Of a stretch of DNA of 64,000 nucleotides, positions 12,551-27,700 are shown piece after piece. The notes under the pieces are model-generated. The model did not search any database. It worked only from the letters and a program-made list of their open reading frames with translations, and was not told the DNA's origin. Every line of letters begins with the position of its first letter. Position 1 is the first letter of the stretch. This stretch comes from Selaginella tamariscina. Lineage: Eukaryota > Streptophyta > Lycopodiopsida > Selaginellales > Selaginellaceae. Made by a program: the position numbers and the translations under genes. The stretch is from positions 449,501 to 513,500 of the forward strand of contig PUQB01000074.1 in the NCBI GenBank assembly GCA_003024785.1, in the 5' to 3' direction.

Positions 12551-15328
12551 TCATAATTCTGGCTTGTAACTGCTGGATTTCTCATGAAGGCTTTCCACTT
12601 GCTTGTTTTGTTCACCAACTGATGAAGAAGCAATTACAGCTTCTGCATACGACACGCCCTGCATCTTCCCAAGAGAAATACATAACTGTGGTGTGTGTGT
12701 GTACATAATCCGGGCTTGTAGATATTATACGTAGTATAATATATACATACCTTTGTCTCGATTTCGTGCTCTTCGTCTGATAAACGTCTCGGAGTTCCAT
12801 CACTGTTGCTTCCATCCGACTGTGAAGACGTTTTATGGAACTGTATACACCTTGTTAGACATGCACACACAGAGTTGTACTAACCTCTTGTGTTTCCACA
12901 ACTCATATGTCTGTTGCTGTTTACTGTCAGGAGTAACCATGTCGGCTTGCAATGCAACTCTTGCCTGGTTATAAACATTGCTTATTGTGTGTGTGTGTGT
13001 GTGTGCGCGCGTGACTAGAAGCTAGATAGACATATAGGTATATACATATTCTTGCCTGGTTGTAGACGCTCCTCATTGATTCGTTTATGTGTGTTAAACG
13101 TGGGCTAGGAGTATTTCGTTTTGGAGATGTTGCTTCTGTCCACTGCGTCGCAAACTCGAAACAAATGCCTTTGCTCTTTGTGATTCTCTCTCTGTATTAC
13201 AATATACACATACGAACACACATATAGTGTGTATATGTATAGTGTGTGTGTGTGTATTATACACACATCTCTACATGTGTATGTGTGAACGTACCAGACT
13301 TGAGCTTCATTTCATATTCCAACCTGCGTACTGATGCTTCCTTTAAGTCAAGCGATTTCTCCAACTCCTGATATTCTGTTTGTGCCTCTTGCATCTGCCA
13401 CACAAATAGTAGAGTGTGTGTGTGTGTGATAGATACATATGTATATTTATACTTACAAGATAAACAGAAGCATATATGCATACTTTATGGAGATATGTAC
13501 TAATACATGAACAGACACATTACACTGTTAGCCTGTTGATATATATCCTGTATTACAACAGTAGTACATACATACTATCTATTATATAACCAGACACAAA
13601 TACTGTGTACATATTCATACCAGCTATTAAGTACCTACAACTTAGTATTATACTACGATGCATATGACATATGCACGTATGTATGGATATTTTTTCAATA
13701 TAATATGCAATGTTATATTAATAATCAATATTATTACATACCTCGGCCTGTTTTTGCATAAGAATATTCTCCAGCTCTTGTATACGGGCATTACGTGCTT
13801 CAAGAGCGTCTGAAAAATTGTGGTTGACAGCAGAAAGCTTTCTTTGTACTTCGTTAAGCTCCAACTCCTTCCTCTACATCATAATACATGCATTAATAAT
13901 AATTAAACATATATTATTATATTAAAGTAAATAGGATTATAAATATTACCCTGCAGTTGCCTTCAAGTGTTGCACATTGGTTCTCACGGTCCTCAAGCAA
14001 TCTACGGAGAGAGGCGGCAATCTCAAAAGCACTTGTGAGCTTCTCTTGAGACTCATCGATGCACCCTCAAGCTTCTCTGCAGTGTCCTTCAAAGCCTGCA
14101 ATCAAATAACCAACTGTTATTAGTGTGTGTGTGTTCTCTTGGAGTATATATTGCACTTACAAACATTGACAGAGTATATGGAATATGGACTATACTACAC
14201 ATGCATATAGTATGTACATGTGTGTATTCTAATGTCTTCAACACTCTAGTATACAAAGCGTACATGCACACACATATACATGTATAGTACATTACACATA
14301 TACACAAAACGTAGTACAGCACTACATTTTATTAGTGATAGTAATGTATAGAACTACAAAGAAGCACCAATATCTGTATGTTTATGTCGTATTGTAAGTC
14401 ATAAAATAACGCTCGTATTGCACAAAACATAACACATGCAATCCATCAGACAAGTACTAAAATTATACAAGCATGACCTAGGATATTGTGGAATATAAAT
14501 TACATATATATAAACTACACATTTTCGCATAACTTTGTAGATACACAAAGTCGCGTATATATACATTGCTTACATACTAACATGACGGATATCGTAGCAT
14601 ACCCGATAGACATGCACCCACCTTTTCATAAGACACAAGCTGTGAAGATTTCTCTGCGAGTTGAGTTTGGAAATCCTTCAAAGTCCTTTCGAGGTTCTGA
14701 ATTTCCATTGTATGGTGTACTTCTCCTGCAGTGTCATCTAGATTCTTCAACTGCAGCTTCTTCTGTAAAAATGCATATTCCATGAGAATATTCTATTAAA
14801 ACACCAGTATATTCTGAGATGTATGGTATGCATATGCATCCAAATACGACACCAAATATGGGAGATTATCGCACGAGAGAGAGAGGACCCACTGTCACTA
14901 TGATATGCTCCCAACCAAATTAAAACACACACACACACACTATATATACATATACATACACACACCTATACCTGTAGATTGAGAATATCCAGCTCCAGTT
15001 CTTCGATTCTCATGTTTTTTGTGCTCCAAGTCCCCATGGAGAAGAGCCTTCAATAACAGCCCCGTCTTCCAATGCATGGCGTAATTCGGCTTCTTTCTTC
15101 TCTTTCTCTGCAATGGTTATCTTCAACAATGCTATTTCAGATGACATTACGTGTAGACGATCGATTAACTGCAGATTCTCCACATCTACAGCAGTCGTTT
15201 GTTGCTTTTGCTCATCGCATTGTGCCTGTTAATTTAAGTAACAATCAATTAGCATGCACAATAATAACATACGCTCGTAAATAACATGTGCATATGCTGT
15301 GTATACATACATACATACACACACACAC

Positions 15329-15384
<56 letters not shown>

Positions 15385-15415
15385 ATTATATATTATAAAT
15401 ATATATATTATATAT

Positions 15416-15447
<32 letters not shown>

Positions 15448-18400
15448 TGCCCTTGGAGTCCTGTCTAATGGGTATATACAAAATCAAACACAAACACATC
15501 GATACGTGGGGTATAAAAGCTGGATTAGTATGATATATAATGCGCTGGAAACAGACACACAATACATATACAATATACATTTTTATACTAATGTACAAAC
15601 AGTATATATACAAAGTATTATATATCTATTTATAACTACAGTATATGTACCTTGGCCTCAGAGAGTTCTGTATGAAACCTTGCATTGGCAATAAGCAGGT
15701 TGTCAAATGTAGCGTGTATCCATTCGTGTAAACTGTTCACCAATAATTTCGTTGCTTTCGTGAGGATAAAAGCTTGCTTAGCTGCCCTGCTCGTCTCCTC
15801 CACGTCATTTCTTCCCACCAACATATTAGCAACTCTCGTGCAATCTACACACACACACATACATCATATATATGCGCATAGCACATGTAGCTAACATATG
15901 CAATATATAATACACACGATTGCATTAGGATATACACATACATATTATATGCGTACATATCATGTTCCAAATTGCATGCAAAATAGACTACTACTTACTC
16001 TTTTTTCTCGTCTCTTCTTGCTCACTGTTGCCTTCAGTTCCTTCTTTTCCTGCAACTCATACAACACACACACACACACACACAATACATATACACATAT
16101 ACACACTTACTTAACAGCGTGTAACACAAGGTATTCACGCCAAAACGTCATTGAAGCTCTTTTCAAGCCTGGTTAACTTCTTGTACAGCCCTTTGCTGCG
16201 CTTGTTGCAGCTTTACACTTTGTTTCCATGCATTAAAGCCCTGTTTAATATAGTTAGTATGGCCTGGAAAAACATATATACATACCTTATACGTATTCTA
16301 ATATGTAAATACCATATATATGCTAGAATATGTATATATAAAAGATACATACCTTGGAAACTAAGGAGTGAAGGCATCTTCGAAAAGCAGAAGCATTGGA
16401 TATTCTCCTTTGTTTTCGCATATCAACAAACATATGCCAGCATCTTACTGCATGCTTCTCTTGATGAGCACTGTAAAAATGAAGTGCCTTCTCCATATAA
16501 ACATGTTGGACTTTCTTATTATCAACACATCGACGCCATCTGCAGAACAGCGTGTGTGTGTGTGTTGATAAGTAGCAGTGTGATCTTACCAACTGTATAA
16601 TATACAGCACAGTAACGTATGTACACTATACACTGTCCTTACGTTTATACAACATGTGTGTAGATAACTTCCAGAACCACAAACACACACGCACACACAC
16701 ACACACACACACACACCTGGCCAGATTACGTCGTTTACAACTCAATACACCTTTCCTATACGCACGCTCCTTCTTGATGGTCTTCATACGATGCTCGCGT
16801 ACCATAGAATTCCATCCAAACAAAGCCTGCTGACAGATGAGCTTGTTTATATGTGCTTCAAACTCCTGCATCTTCATCTTCTTTGGCTTTGCGGACTTCT
16901 CGATCCATTCGTGCCACCATCTTAGATACTGTTGGGAAGTATATCTGCTCCAATGCTGTATAGCCGCATTTGTGAACTGGGATTCCTGTATATACACACA
17001 AACATGTTATTTGTGACATATATATACATATATTTGTATTTCTAACTATGTGTGCAACTAGAGTGCATGTGTAGAATGTAAGTTGGTTGCCTATGTACAT
17101 ATCTAAATTACAAAACCATATACACATGCATATCGATATCTATGAATAACGTGTCTTATGTATACGTGCATATTTAATACAATTGTATATATACTGTATA
17201 CAACAGTGTATACTAATGAAGATCATGGCCTCAAGTCACGCGTTGTAACAGATATATAACACATACACATTATAACGTGTTATATATGTATATACAACAT
17301 GTATGTGTTATGTATACTACTGAAGATACTCGGCCATGAATCTCCATTCACACGTTAGACAGTCATATGATCCTTATTTATCTTCAGACAATGTACCCAA
17401 TAGTTGCATACACGAACACACACACACACACACACTTAAAACACGTACTTTTATCTACGTATCACCTATTTCAAATATATATCTAGAATTATATGCCTTG
17501 TAGCTCATGCATCATGATATGTATACACCATGTACATATATGTACACATATGAATATCAACACATATACAGCACGTGTGTGTACTCAATCGTCAATAGAA
17601 TTATTTGACTACACTGATACAAATAGAATTTTCTTCTCGATTGATGTGTTTTATCTATAGACCACACATCCGCACACGCGCACATATATACACGTGCATC
17701 TATATATGAGCATACGTACCTCCTCTCTTGTAAGCCTGCCCATCACCAAATTCATACGCCAAGTCTGAACAGTTTTACATAGAAACTGCTGTTTCTTACG
17801 CTGCACGGCGTTTCTCAAACTTCTTCTGTGCAATGGTTACCAATCTCCAGCCTCTCCAACAATCTTCTAGTCCTGTCTGCAAAACAAAAACTTTGATTAC
17901 AATAAAAACACTATACACACGTGTTTACATACATAATCTATATGTAAGTATGCACATGTATACATACACATGTGTGTACCTTTGCTTGTCGCTCGTAAGC
18001 TTGACGTATTTTGGCAGCTCTCTTTGTAGCAAGGAGCAAAGCATAGAGTCCACGTTGGCAGCTCTTGATCTTCGCAAACTCTGCGGCCTCGTTGTCATAC
18101 ACACAGTATATCCTCTGCCTCGATCGCTTCTTTAAAATGGTGTAACGATCTCCTTAGTAAATTCTTTCTACAGCTCCTCTCCACAACAGCCTCCTTTTGC
18201 CTCTGTTACACGCATAAACATATATAGTATATATGATTTATATATGCATGTACGCATATATAACTATGTACGCAGAAGATTTTATATATGCGATGCAAAT
18301 GGTTATTGATGTCATGTGTATGTAGTTTATGTGCGTGGATAGTATAAACAACACGAGTGAAATTAATCATATAAATATACGTATATTATATATACATCCA

Positions 18401-20098
18401 TGAATGGTTGGATTGTAGTACAAATTTGATGAATAAAACGAGTGAAAGATAGTCACATATGTACGTAAACAGGTTATGCTTTATGCACAAACACCAATAT
18501 CCGTCTTGGAAAACACATACATATTGTCATTAATTAATAGCAATAACAATAAACGTCGTAAAAAGAAGTCTCTCACAGACGCCCCACTGACATACCTTTG
18601 ACATTAGTTTGTGGAGCTCACTGGAATATTCTTCTGCTTTGTGCTTCAAATAATCCGTCTCAACAGACGAGCTGTTGAGTTCGTCTTCTAGCTGCTTTTT
18701 TGCAACCAAAGCAAGCTCCAACTCCGCCTGTAAAAAAAGAATATATATGCCCGTGTAATATTACACATACATACAGCCACAAATTTATATAGGTGTGTAT
18801 GTGCAGTATATATACAACACGCATTCTTCTAGCCTGTCACGAAGCTCATAATTCCAAAGTTAATAACTAGGTCTTAGACAATCTAGTATATAGCCTGCCT
18901 GTATTTATGTCTAAACGATACAGATGCATTATATGATACATAAACATATTACGCATGTATGCATGCTGTTTAACATTATATACTCAGGGACATAGAAATA
19001 TGTGCTGGATATATCTCCATTCGTTTTATGTGTACTTCACACGCACACACACACTTGCCTGTATTGCTCGTGCTCGTGCTTGAGAGTTGGACTTCTCACG
19101 GAGCTCTTCATTTAGCTTGTTGATGCGAGATTGGAGTGTAGACCTCTCTGTCTCAAAGTCCTGAAGACATTTCTGCAGTGCATGCTCCAACTCCTTCTTT
19201 TCTTTCTCTAAAGACGTCGCCCTGGGAAGAAGAATATATATGTATACACACGTGCGTATATAAATACGTATACATACGTATAGTTTGTACGTTATTCCGC
19301 AAGATTAGTAGGTTGGTTGGCCTTAAAGAACCTTTGAGCCAGCCTACGTTGGAGATCCAACGTTTGCTCCATATCTTCATGCAGCGTATTCAGTTCACTC
19401 TCTGCCCTCTCCACGTTCTCGTGGTTCTGCTGCATATAGAGCTCTAGCCTGCATTTAATAAGTATATACGTATGTATATGTGTGTGTGTGTGTGATTTAG
19501 TGTTATACATAAAGCATATTCTCTCTCTCACACACACACGCACGCTGCACGCACACACACCTTTCACGGAGCTGCTGATTGACTCCTTGCAAACGCTTCT
19601 CACTCTCAACGTGGGACTCCAGGTCGAGTTGAAGAGCAGCAACCTGTCTTCTCAAGGTGGCAGCATCCGAAGCTGGTGGAGCCATGAGCCCTTCTGCTCT
19701 CAACCTCGGCCCAATCTTCTGTACAGAAGCCTGTACAAACGCTTGTATGTGTGTACGTAATGTTTCAGGTACATACACACACACACACACACACACACCT
19801 GTTGAGAATTCCCTGAGATGGAAGGTCTGGGAGCATTTGCAGCATCTTCCGCGCCCAACGCAGAGGACCCCGCTTTAACACTACCCAAACCAGCTGCCCG
19901 GTTCGAAAGAGGCGTACTGTTACCCGTAGAAGCAGCTCCTCTGTTGAGCATGTTTGCCGCCAAGATACTGCTGTAAGTAGGAGCTGAGCTTCTTCTGGGC
20001 GCCCCATATCCGTTCTGTGGGGAGTTCAAAGTCGCCTGTGGCTGTGTTACCTGTACAGGCCCAGGAGCAGGACTCTGTGCCTGTGCCTGTGCCTGCAT
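12551..20098 (-). CDS. Large coiled-coil protein with Sfi1-like Trp repeats
   Basis: About twenty short exons; best defined are 19799-20098, 19561-19730, 18596-18728, 16718-16986, 16353-16538, 15651-15846, 14621-14762, 13741-13872 and 12551-12658 (stop at 12551). The N-terminus (MQAQAQAQSPAPGPVQ) is Gln/Pro/Ser/Ala-rich and disordered. Coiled-coil exons follow (19.7-18.6 kb). Next is a region of Trp-centred repeats: TVQTWRMNLV, YLRWWHEWIEK, ALFGWNSMVREH, AVRCWHMFVDMRKQ, GFNAWKQSVKLQQ. These resemble the Sfi1 repeats that bind centrin. More coiled coil runs to the C-terminus. A microtubule-organising or basal-body role is inference. Several exons change frame by one base (near 18090, 17795, 15030, 14060), and exon 3 ends at an in-frame stop near 19294. 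The start is the first Met of the disordered region; the 5' UTR lies in 20100-20390. Confidence 0.65.
15317..15447. repeat. (CA)n, (TA)n and (GA)n block in intron
   Basis: Long CA tract to about 15372, an AT tract, then GA repeats, all inside an intron of the Sfi1-like gene. Confidence 0.95.
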
Positions 20099-20399
20099 TC
20101 TCTGTGTTCTTCCTCAAACTCGCTCTTTTCCGTACATCTAGTACCGCACATCAAATCTTGCCCCGTTTCAAGCAGCTCCTGCTCTGGAGATCCTAGAAAG
20201 CCTGAAATCGACCGATCTCTGTAGATTATCGCAATGCAGGTCGTAGAGAGCCTGTCATCCACTGCAGTACCTGTGTTCTTCCCGAAATCGCTACAATTGC
20301 ATAGTGATCCCCTCTAGATTGCGGTACTGCATCAGATTGAAGAAATTCTGCTCCATGGAGACGAGCAGGAAGAACAAGAACGAAGGACCCTAAAAACAC

Positions 20400-21354
20400 A
20401 TTTTTTTCTTATTCACTGCCACGCGGCAGAATTCTAGATAAGGAGCGAAGCAAATTAGGTAACCACCGGTTTATTATGCTGACGTGTTATCTGACTGTAT
20501 CATCAATCTATTAGAGCCACGTCATCTGCTTACTTGGAGCCACGTTTTCTCCACGTAAGACATAACGGCCATATTCCCTATATTATTCAAATTACGTACT
20601 TAGTATTTAAAACAATACAAATGCATTATAACATATTTAACTTAAACCACGTTTTCACACACACACATGCACACATATACACATACACATACATACACGT
20701 GCAACAAAATACACATACGCATACACATACACCTACCACGTACCAGCGCGTGGATAGGTAACAGTTAAACAGTGTCAGAGTGGGGAATGCATATCTAGTT
20801 GGGTTGGGTAGAAAAAGGGCAGCACAATTTCCTCACCTTATGCTGTATTCCCAAAATAGAAGGTTTTATTTAATTATTTTTAATTTAGTTTTTGTATTTT
20901 TCTAAATATTTGTCAGAGAAAAAAAATAAATAAATAAATCAATGATACAGAATCCTCATTTCTGGTGGGTTCCCCCACTAGAGAAATCAAGGGAAACAGA
21001 CAAAGCTTTCAAACTTAATTAAATAAAAAAATAATAATTTAATTAATAAATAAATTAAATATTTTAATAATATCTTCCATGCATATTGAGCAAGCTACAA
21101 ATGGCATAAGTAGGTCATATAGCATTTAAACCAGGAGGCTAAAAATGTATGTCATTATATATATACGCAAAGCTTGGAACAAAAAAATATGTACGCGTGC
21201 GTGTGCCTGCGTGTGTTTAAGGGTGTATTAAGGGCGTTTTCCACTCTCCCTAGGCTGCATTTGTCAAACCACACACAAGTAAATGTTTCGATCTCATTGT
21301 GTAGATGATGGCACCGGATTCTCTATTAAGGTATATATATATATAATATATAAA

Positions 21355-21404
<50 letters not shown>

Positions 21405-21598
21405 TGCATTCATATATATATGTTTCTTGGGTTTCTTGAGTACTGCAGTCTGATGAATTCATATATAAATAAATATATATAAACTGAGGTTTTCTGAGCA
21501 TTGGGTTTCATGGGTTGCAGTCTATCACTTGATCACAATGTATTTTACTCAATGGGTTTCTGAGGATTTCAGTATATACACACACATACATATATGCA
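20400..21598. promoter_or_regulatory. Shared 5' spacer of two divergent genes
   Basis: About 1.2 kb between the 5' end of the minus-strand Sfi1-like gene and the plus-strand RRM gene, so it must hold both promoters. It includes an AT-rich stretch at 20850-21070 and a long (TA)n tract at 21338-21404. I could not assign individual promoter elements. Confidence 0.4.
21338..21404. repeat. (TA)n microsatellite
   Basis: Nearly pure alternating TA about 230 bp upstream of the RRM gene start. Confidence 0.9.
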
Positions 21599-21628
21599 GT
21601 GAATTCATGTAAGAATATATATAGGGAA

Positions 21629-23853
21629 ATGGATGCACACGAGGCAACATGGATGGTATACTCAAGAGTAGAAGCAATAGATAGAGAGAATGCATCAAAG
21701 ATAACAGGATACTTACTGCTCAAGGACGAGGCACAGATATTTAGAATAGCAGCCGGGCCGGACACATTACTGCAGTCAGCCGTCTCGGACGCTAAGCTGC
21801 AGCTCGGACTGACACAGCACAAGCAGTACAAGCCGAGTCCGAGCTCTTGTCCGAGTTTCACCGGTGAGGTTTTTCCCAACGACCACTTATACCCGGAAAC
21901 GTTTGCTTTCCTGAACAACAGCCGGATTAAGGCAGCGAAATCCGCAACCGACTGGCACCCATTTGAGTACAGTTCGTGTTCTTCTACTTCACCAGTCCGT
22001 TCTGAGAATGCTCAACTCCTGGAGCTGGAGATGGAGATACAAGAGCTGCTGTCTACACGGAAACAGCCTGTCTCTATAGCTGCTTTACCTCAGATGTATT
22101 ATGAGAGGTTTGGGAGGCCACTACAAGCTCAAGGATATCTTACGGAGAGCCAGCGTCATGGTAAGTCCGGGTTTAACCTGACCCGGTTGCTCTCCAAACT
22201 CAGTGATAGTATCACGCTTATAGACAGGTACGCACACACACACACGCAGACTGTGTATACACATTATGTACAGGCCGCATGGGCAACATGCTGTGGTGTT
22301 AGCGGAGGAAGCAGACAAGTATACGTCAGCGGGTCCGTCTTCGGAGCATTTTGACTTAAACGGGGTTAACCCCAGCTCCAGGCAGATTTATTTAACATTC
22401 CCAGCTGAGAGTGCGTTCACCGAGGATGATGTAAACAACCATTTCAGGTGTGTGTGCGTGCGTGTGTGTGTGTTATGTATTGTTTCTTACATACGTACAT
22501 ATATAATGCAGGAACGTTATACACACACACACAGATTTATTTGTATATGTATTCAATGAGAATCGTATATATATACTATATAAAATAGTATTTTATATAG
22601 TACAGAATAGTGTATTATATAGTATATAGTATAGTACATAAAACTATGTAACCTACATGCATACGTTAACAGACAAGACACTTACAAGTATTTAATATTG
22701 TTTGTATCTTATATGTACATTATTCTTTATGTAATACGTACATATGCAGATACAGGAACGTTTTACACACACACACACACATATATATATATTATATATA
22801 TATATTTGAAAATATAAAAAACATTATTTATTTGTATATGTATGCAATGAGAATCGTATATATATTACGTATATAGTATACTATATAATATAGTATAGAA
22901 TAGTGTATTTTATATAGTATATTACATAAAACTATGTAACCTACATGCATACGTAATAAATATTCCAGTATTTAATATTGTTTGTAACTTATTTATACTT
23001 GCGTACTTTATTCTTTATGTAATTATGTATATGAATGTATATAGATATTATGTTATTTAATATTGTTTTGTAACTTATATATACTTGCGTACATTATTCT
23101 TTATGTAATTATGTATATACGCATCAAATATATTTCTGAATATTCCGAGTTTTATTTTATTTACTAACTTCTTTAAATAATTATAATAATATTTAAATTT
23201 TTAATATATATACATATAGGGCGTACGGACCAGTGCAGGACGTGAGAATACCGTACCAGCAGAAGAGAATGTTTGGATTTGTCACGTTTGTGTATCCGGA
23301 GACGGTTAAGATTGTTCTATCTGAAGGGAATCCCCATTATATATGCGGGGCACGTGTCCTCGTTAAGCCTTACCGTGAGCGTGGACACACCAGGTCCCTA
23401 TATATATACGTACACACAAACGTATGTGTATTCGTATATGTACCTACTATATTTCTGACACACACACACACATATGTATGTGTGTGTATGTATATATATA
23501 TGTACTGCAGGAAACATATGGAAAAATCTGATTCTTCCAAGTACATGGATCTCTCAACTAATTCCACCGAATATCCAGGTATATGCCGTATAAAATACTG
23601 TGTATTCAGTATAATGCTATATATTAGTATTTATTTTAATTGGTTGTACATAGTTAATATTTTAATATAGGATGATGTTAAATTTATTTTATTTATTAAA
23701 TAGATTTAAAATTTCCAGTTTTTTAAGCTTTTTGAAGATGAGAACCAAAGTGGTGTGCTCGAAGAACAAGGTATATGGAGCAACGTTTCCCCACATAGTG
23801 TGTTCCTCGAAGGTAAACTATACAATATTTAATATTTAATTTAATTTAATTAT

Positions 23854-23885
<32 letters not shown>

Positions 23886-24240
23886 GTATATATATATTGA
23901 TAAATTTTCCGTACAGATCAACACCCTGGTCAAGGAGACAGTGTATTGCTCGATGCCTTGGATGCTGAACATAACAGATTCAAGGCTAAGGAGCGGTACG
24001 GTACTCAATAACTAATTAACTTAGTAATTTATTAATTTAATTTAGGAATTAAATAATTAATTAAGTTTTATGTTAAAAATAAGCTAGTTTAATTAAATCA
24101 TGTATTAGGAGCTGGTCCACTGTTGCAAGAGCTGGATTATGCAAACAGGAGCCATTTGATAAACCCAACTGAGCTGGTATTACATACGTGTGTATATATA
24201 CATACGTGTAAATCTGACGTGTGTGATTTAAATACAGGTG
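21629..24240 (+). CDS. LOTUS-like + RRM protein of plant CCCH (AtC3H46/53-type) family, zinc finger absent
   Basis: Exons: 21629-22227, 22274-22447, 23220-23393, 23511-23578, about 23720-23812, 23917-23994 and a last exon near 24110-24180. The start [18 protein letters not shown] matches the N-terminus of the Arabidopsis CCCH/RRM group. The second half of exon 1 carries the LOTUS-like helical region ([32 protein letters not shown]). Exons 2 and 3 encode the RRM ([32 protein letters not shown]). Relatives have a C-x8-C-x5-C-x3-H finger between these parts; exon 1 has no such spacing. The likely role is RNA binding. The last exon is open in two frames, so the C-terminus is uncertain. I preferred the Met at 21629 over the one 30 bp upstream because it aligns with the family. 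Confidence 0.8.
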
Positions 24241-24249
24241 GAAATTAAA

Positions 24250-24750
24250 GACATTTAGAATATATAAGTTAAGAAAAAGTTTAATTAGAGGTCAACAACA
24301 GCAGGAGGTATCACATACGAATATACCCTTTTCATGGGAAAGAGGTCAAAGAAAAGAACTACAGAAACCAAGGGTCGTAGTTTATTACTGCAAATAATAA
24401 AATACACAGGCTTTTATTTATTTAAAAATTACATATGTATTTTGAAATTTATATTTGTATTATATCTTTAGAAATTTAAATTTATATGAAGTTTTAATTA
24501 ATATTTAATAAAAATTATGTAATTAACATATCGAAAATGAAGTTTATTAATTATTAAATATTAAAATGTCATAATAATAAATATTAAGAAATAACATAGT
24601 TTTAAAAATAATTATAATTGAAATTTATTTATTTATATTTTACATATAATTTATTTGATTGATGTGGTTTTATCAAATATTCTAAGGATATTCGATTCCT
24701 TTCATTGAAGTTAGATACAGACAAAGTGTTAGTGAGTTGCCACGTGTAAG
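24250..24750. other. AT-rich spacer between convergent genes
   Basis: About 500 bp separating the 3' ends of the RRM gene (+) and the LRR pseudokinase gene (-). Nothing coding is visible. Confidence 0.5.
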
Positions 24751-24756
24751 AAATCG

Positions 24757-27700
24757 TCACCGTCCATAGTCCAGCATCTTCTCCACGTAAGCAGCCTGTT
24801 GTCGGGTGGGATATTCCTCCCCTGAAGAAGAGAATCCAGCGTCTACACCTCCCTCTAGACTCTCCAGTTCGTACAGCCGCTGTACGGCCTCATTCATCGA
24901 CGGCCTCTGTTCCGCATCCGAGGACATGCAGGCAAAACCGATGGTTGCGATGCCCACGGCGGCTGACGTGGAGTATTTGCCGCCGAGAGATGGGTCCATG
25001 ATTACGTGCAGCTGCCCCGACTCGAAGTACGGCCTTGCGAAGTTGGCTAAGTGTATTAATCCGCTACCATCTGCATGTGTATGCCAATTATAACGTGCGT
25101 GCGTATGTGAACATGTATGTATATATGTGTGCGTGCGTGTCCTCAACACTATATCATCTCTGTTGATGTTTATATATTTATATGGTTGATATACCATTAT
25201 GTAACCTGGACCTGTATATGCAGACGCACACACATAATGCAGAGGCATTCATATTCGTGTAAGTATACACATATACGGTCGTATACATTTAGCAGAAATA
25301 CATAATATATTGTATAGATATAGCAGAGATGTGTATATCCGTATGTATGCACATGTATGTCTACATGTATATATATACATGTGTGTGGGTATCTCTATCA
25401 TTATACATTTAGCAAAAATACATACATATATTGTATAGATATAGGTATATCCGTATGTATGTACATGTATGTCTACATGTATATATACATGTTGTGTGTG
25501 CGTGTGGAGAAATACATACATATATTGTATAGATATAGCAGAGACGTGTATATCCGTATGTATGCACATGTATGTCTACATGTATATATACATGTGTGTG
25601 TGGGTATCTCTATCATCTCTGTTGATGGCGCACAAACATAATGCATTAATAGAACAGAGACATGCATATTCGTGTATGTATACACATATATACGGTCGTA
25701 TAAATTTAGCACAAATACATACATATATTGTATAGAGATAGCAGAGACGTGTATATCCGTATGTATGTACATGTATGTCTACATGTATATATATGTATGT
25801 GTGCGTGTGTAGAGAAATACATACATATATATCCGTGTATATATACCTGTGTGTGGGTATCTATGTACACGTGTATATCCGATATATATATATGTCATAC
25901 TCTCTCAACCTCTGTTGTGTCTATGTGTGTGTGTCTACACACACACACACATAGACATGTGTAGTATGTATGGAAGCGACTTCCTATATACACACCAAGC
26001 AGGAGGATCATATATGTATATATAGGAAGTCGACACAGACATATCCATAATTTGTTGAGTCCTGCTGTGTGTTAGGAGAGAAACGCATACGCACACACGC
26101 ACGCAGAGAGAAAGAGAGGGAGCATATTTACATACACACTATACCTGGTGAAAGATTGATGCTGCTGCGTGTGTCAAGCACAGGCTTGCTGCCAGTAAGG
26201 AGTTCAAGTAACAACACACCGAATGCATACACGTCACTCTTCTCCCCAAGATGCCCCACAATCCCATACTCGGGTGCCAAGTATCCCAAAACTGCAGAGG
26301 TCTTTATATTTGCATACACAATTTCGTCTGCTAGAAACTTGCCCACGCCACAGCTAGACACCAGTGGATTGTAATTGTCGTCTAACAGTACATTGGAAGC
26401 CCACACAATCACTTGCTCGCCGTTTCGATGGAGATAATCCAGTCCTGTATATACATTGTATTATAGCATATATAGACATACATATGTGTCTATACAGACA
26501 CGCTGTTCATATACCATTACACATCTACATACATATTGGCATATATATGCTATTGCATATTTAGATGTAACCCCGACATGTATATTATCATATATACACA
26601 TAATATGCAAATTTGAACAGAGATGCATATTCGTGTATGTATACACATATATACGGGCATACACAAAATGTATATTGTATAGATATAGCAGACGTGTCTA
26701 TCCGTATGTACATTCAGTATGCACTAATATACATAAATATATTCACAAATATATTTCGATAGGGTCCTGCATATACATATGTATACGTGTATTATGTGTG
26801 TATACAGACACGCACGTACTCATTTGATATATCATACACACACATAATACACACACGTACCAGACACACACACATGCATATTCGTGTATGTATACACATA
26901 TATACGGTCATATACTAGCATATGTGGAAATACATACACGTATATTGTATATATAGCGGAGACGTTTATCCGTATGTACATACATAGGGACGATTATGTT
27001 ATACACGCCCCCCTTTGTATTAGTTGTAATTAATTAAAACTTGATTAATTGGCAAATACAAAAACCAGAAAAAAAAACATGTAATTAAGAAAATTTATAT
27101 ATACCAAATCATGTATACAGATCAAATGCATTAACCCTGAAGGTCTTTTTCATTTATATCTTCTAATTGCATATAAAATCGTTGAAATAATTAGCTTAAG
27201 GAGGGGGCTGTATAAGAGAACCTACCCATATATGGATATAGTGCATATAGACATTATGCATATCAGCAATATATAAACATATGCACACCGCAGCACACAC
27301 ATAACTCATAAAGACATTGAATTATATAGATGTGCTGATATCATATATGTACGTGTCTGTATTTAATCTAAATATTGTGAGTTATAAATACCTCGGCACA
27401 TATGGACATACAGTATATGTATACAGAATACATACGCATGTGTTGTATACACTTGAACCTGCATGCATTATATCACATTAAATCCTAAACCTTAACCCTA
27501 CGAAATCTTTTAATCCCCCAGATTAATTAACATAGAAGTACAGACACAAACGTGTATGGATATATATACACGCATACCTTTTGCAACTCCGTGAGCAATG
27601 TGAACTCGCGATGTCCAATCAAGAGGCGAAGAGGTCCCACCATGAAGATGCTCGAACAACGTCCCATTGGGTACGTAGTCATACACAAGATAGCACTGTA

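Noticed and set aside
25249-25964. Several overlapping open frames rich in Tyr, Ile, His and Val
   Set aside because: Produced by the intronic minisatellite; lie within an intron of the LRR gene on either strand.
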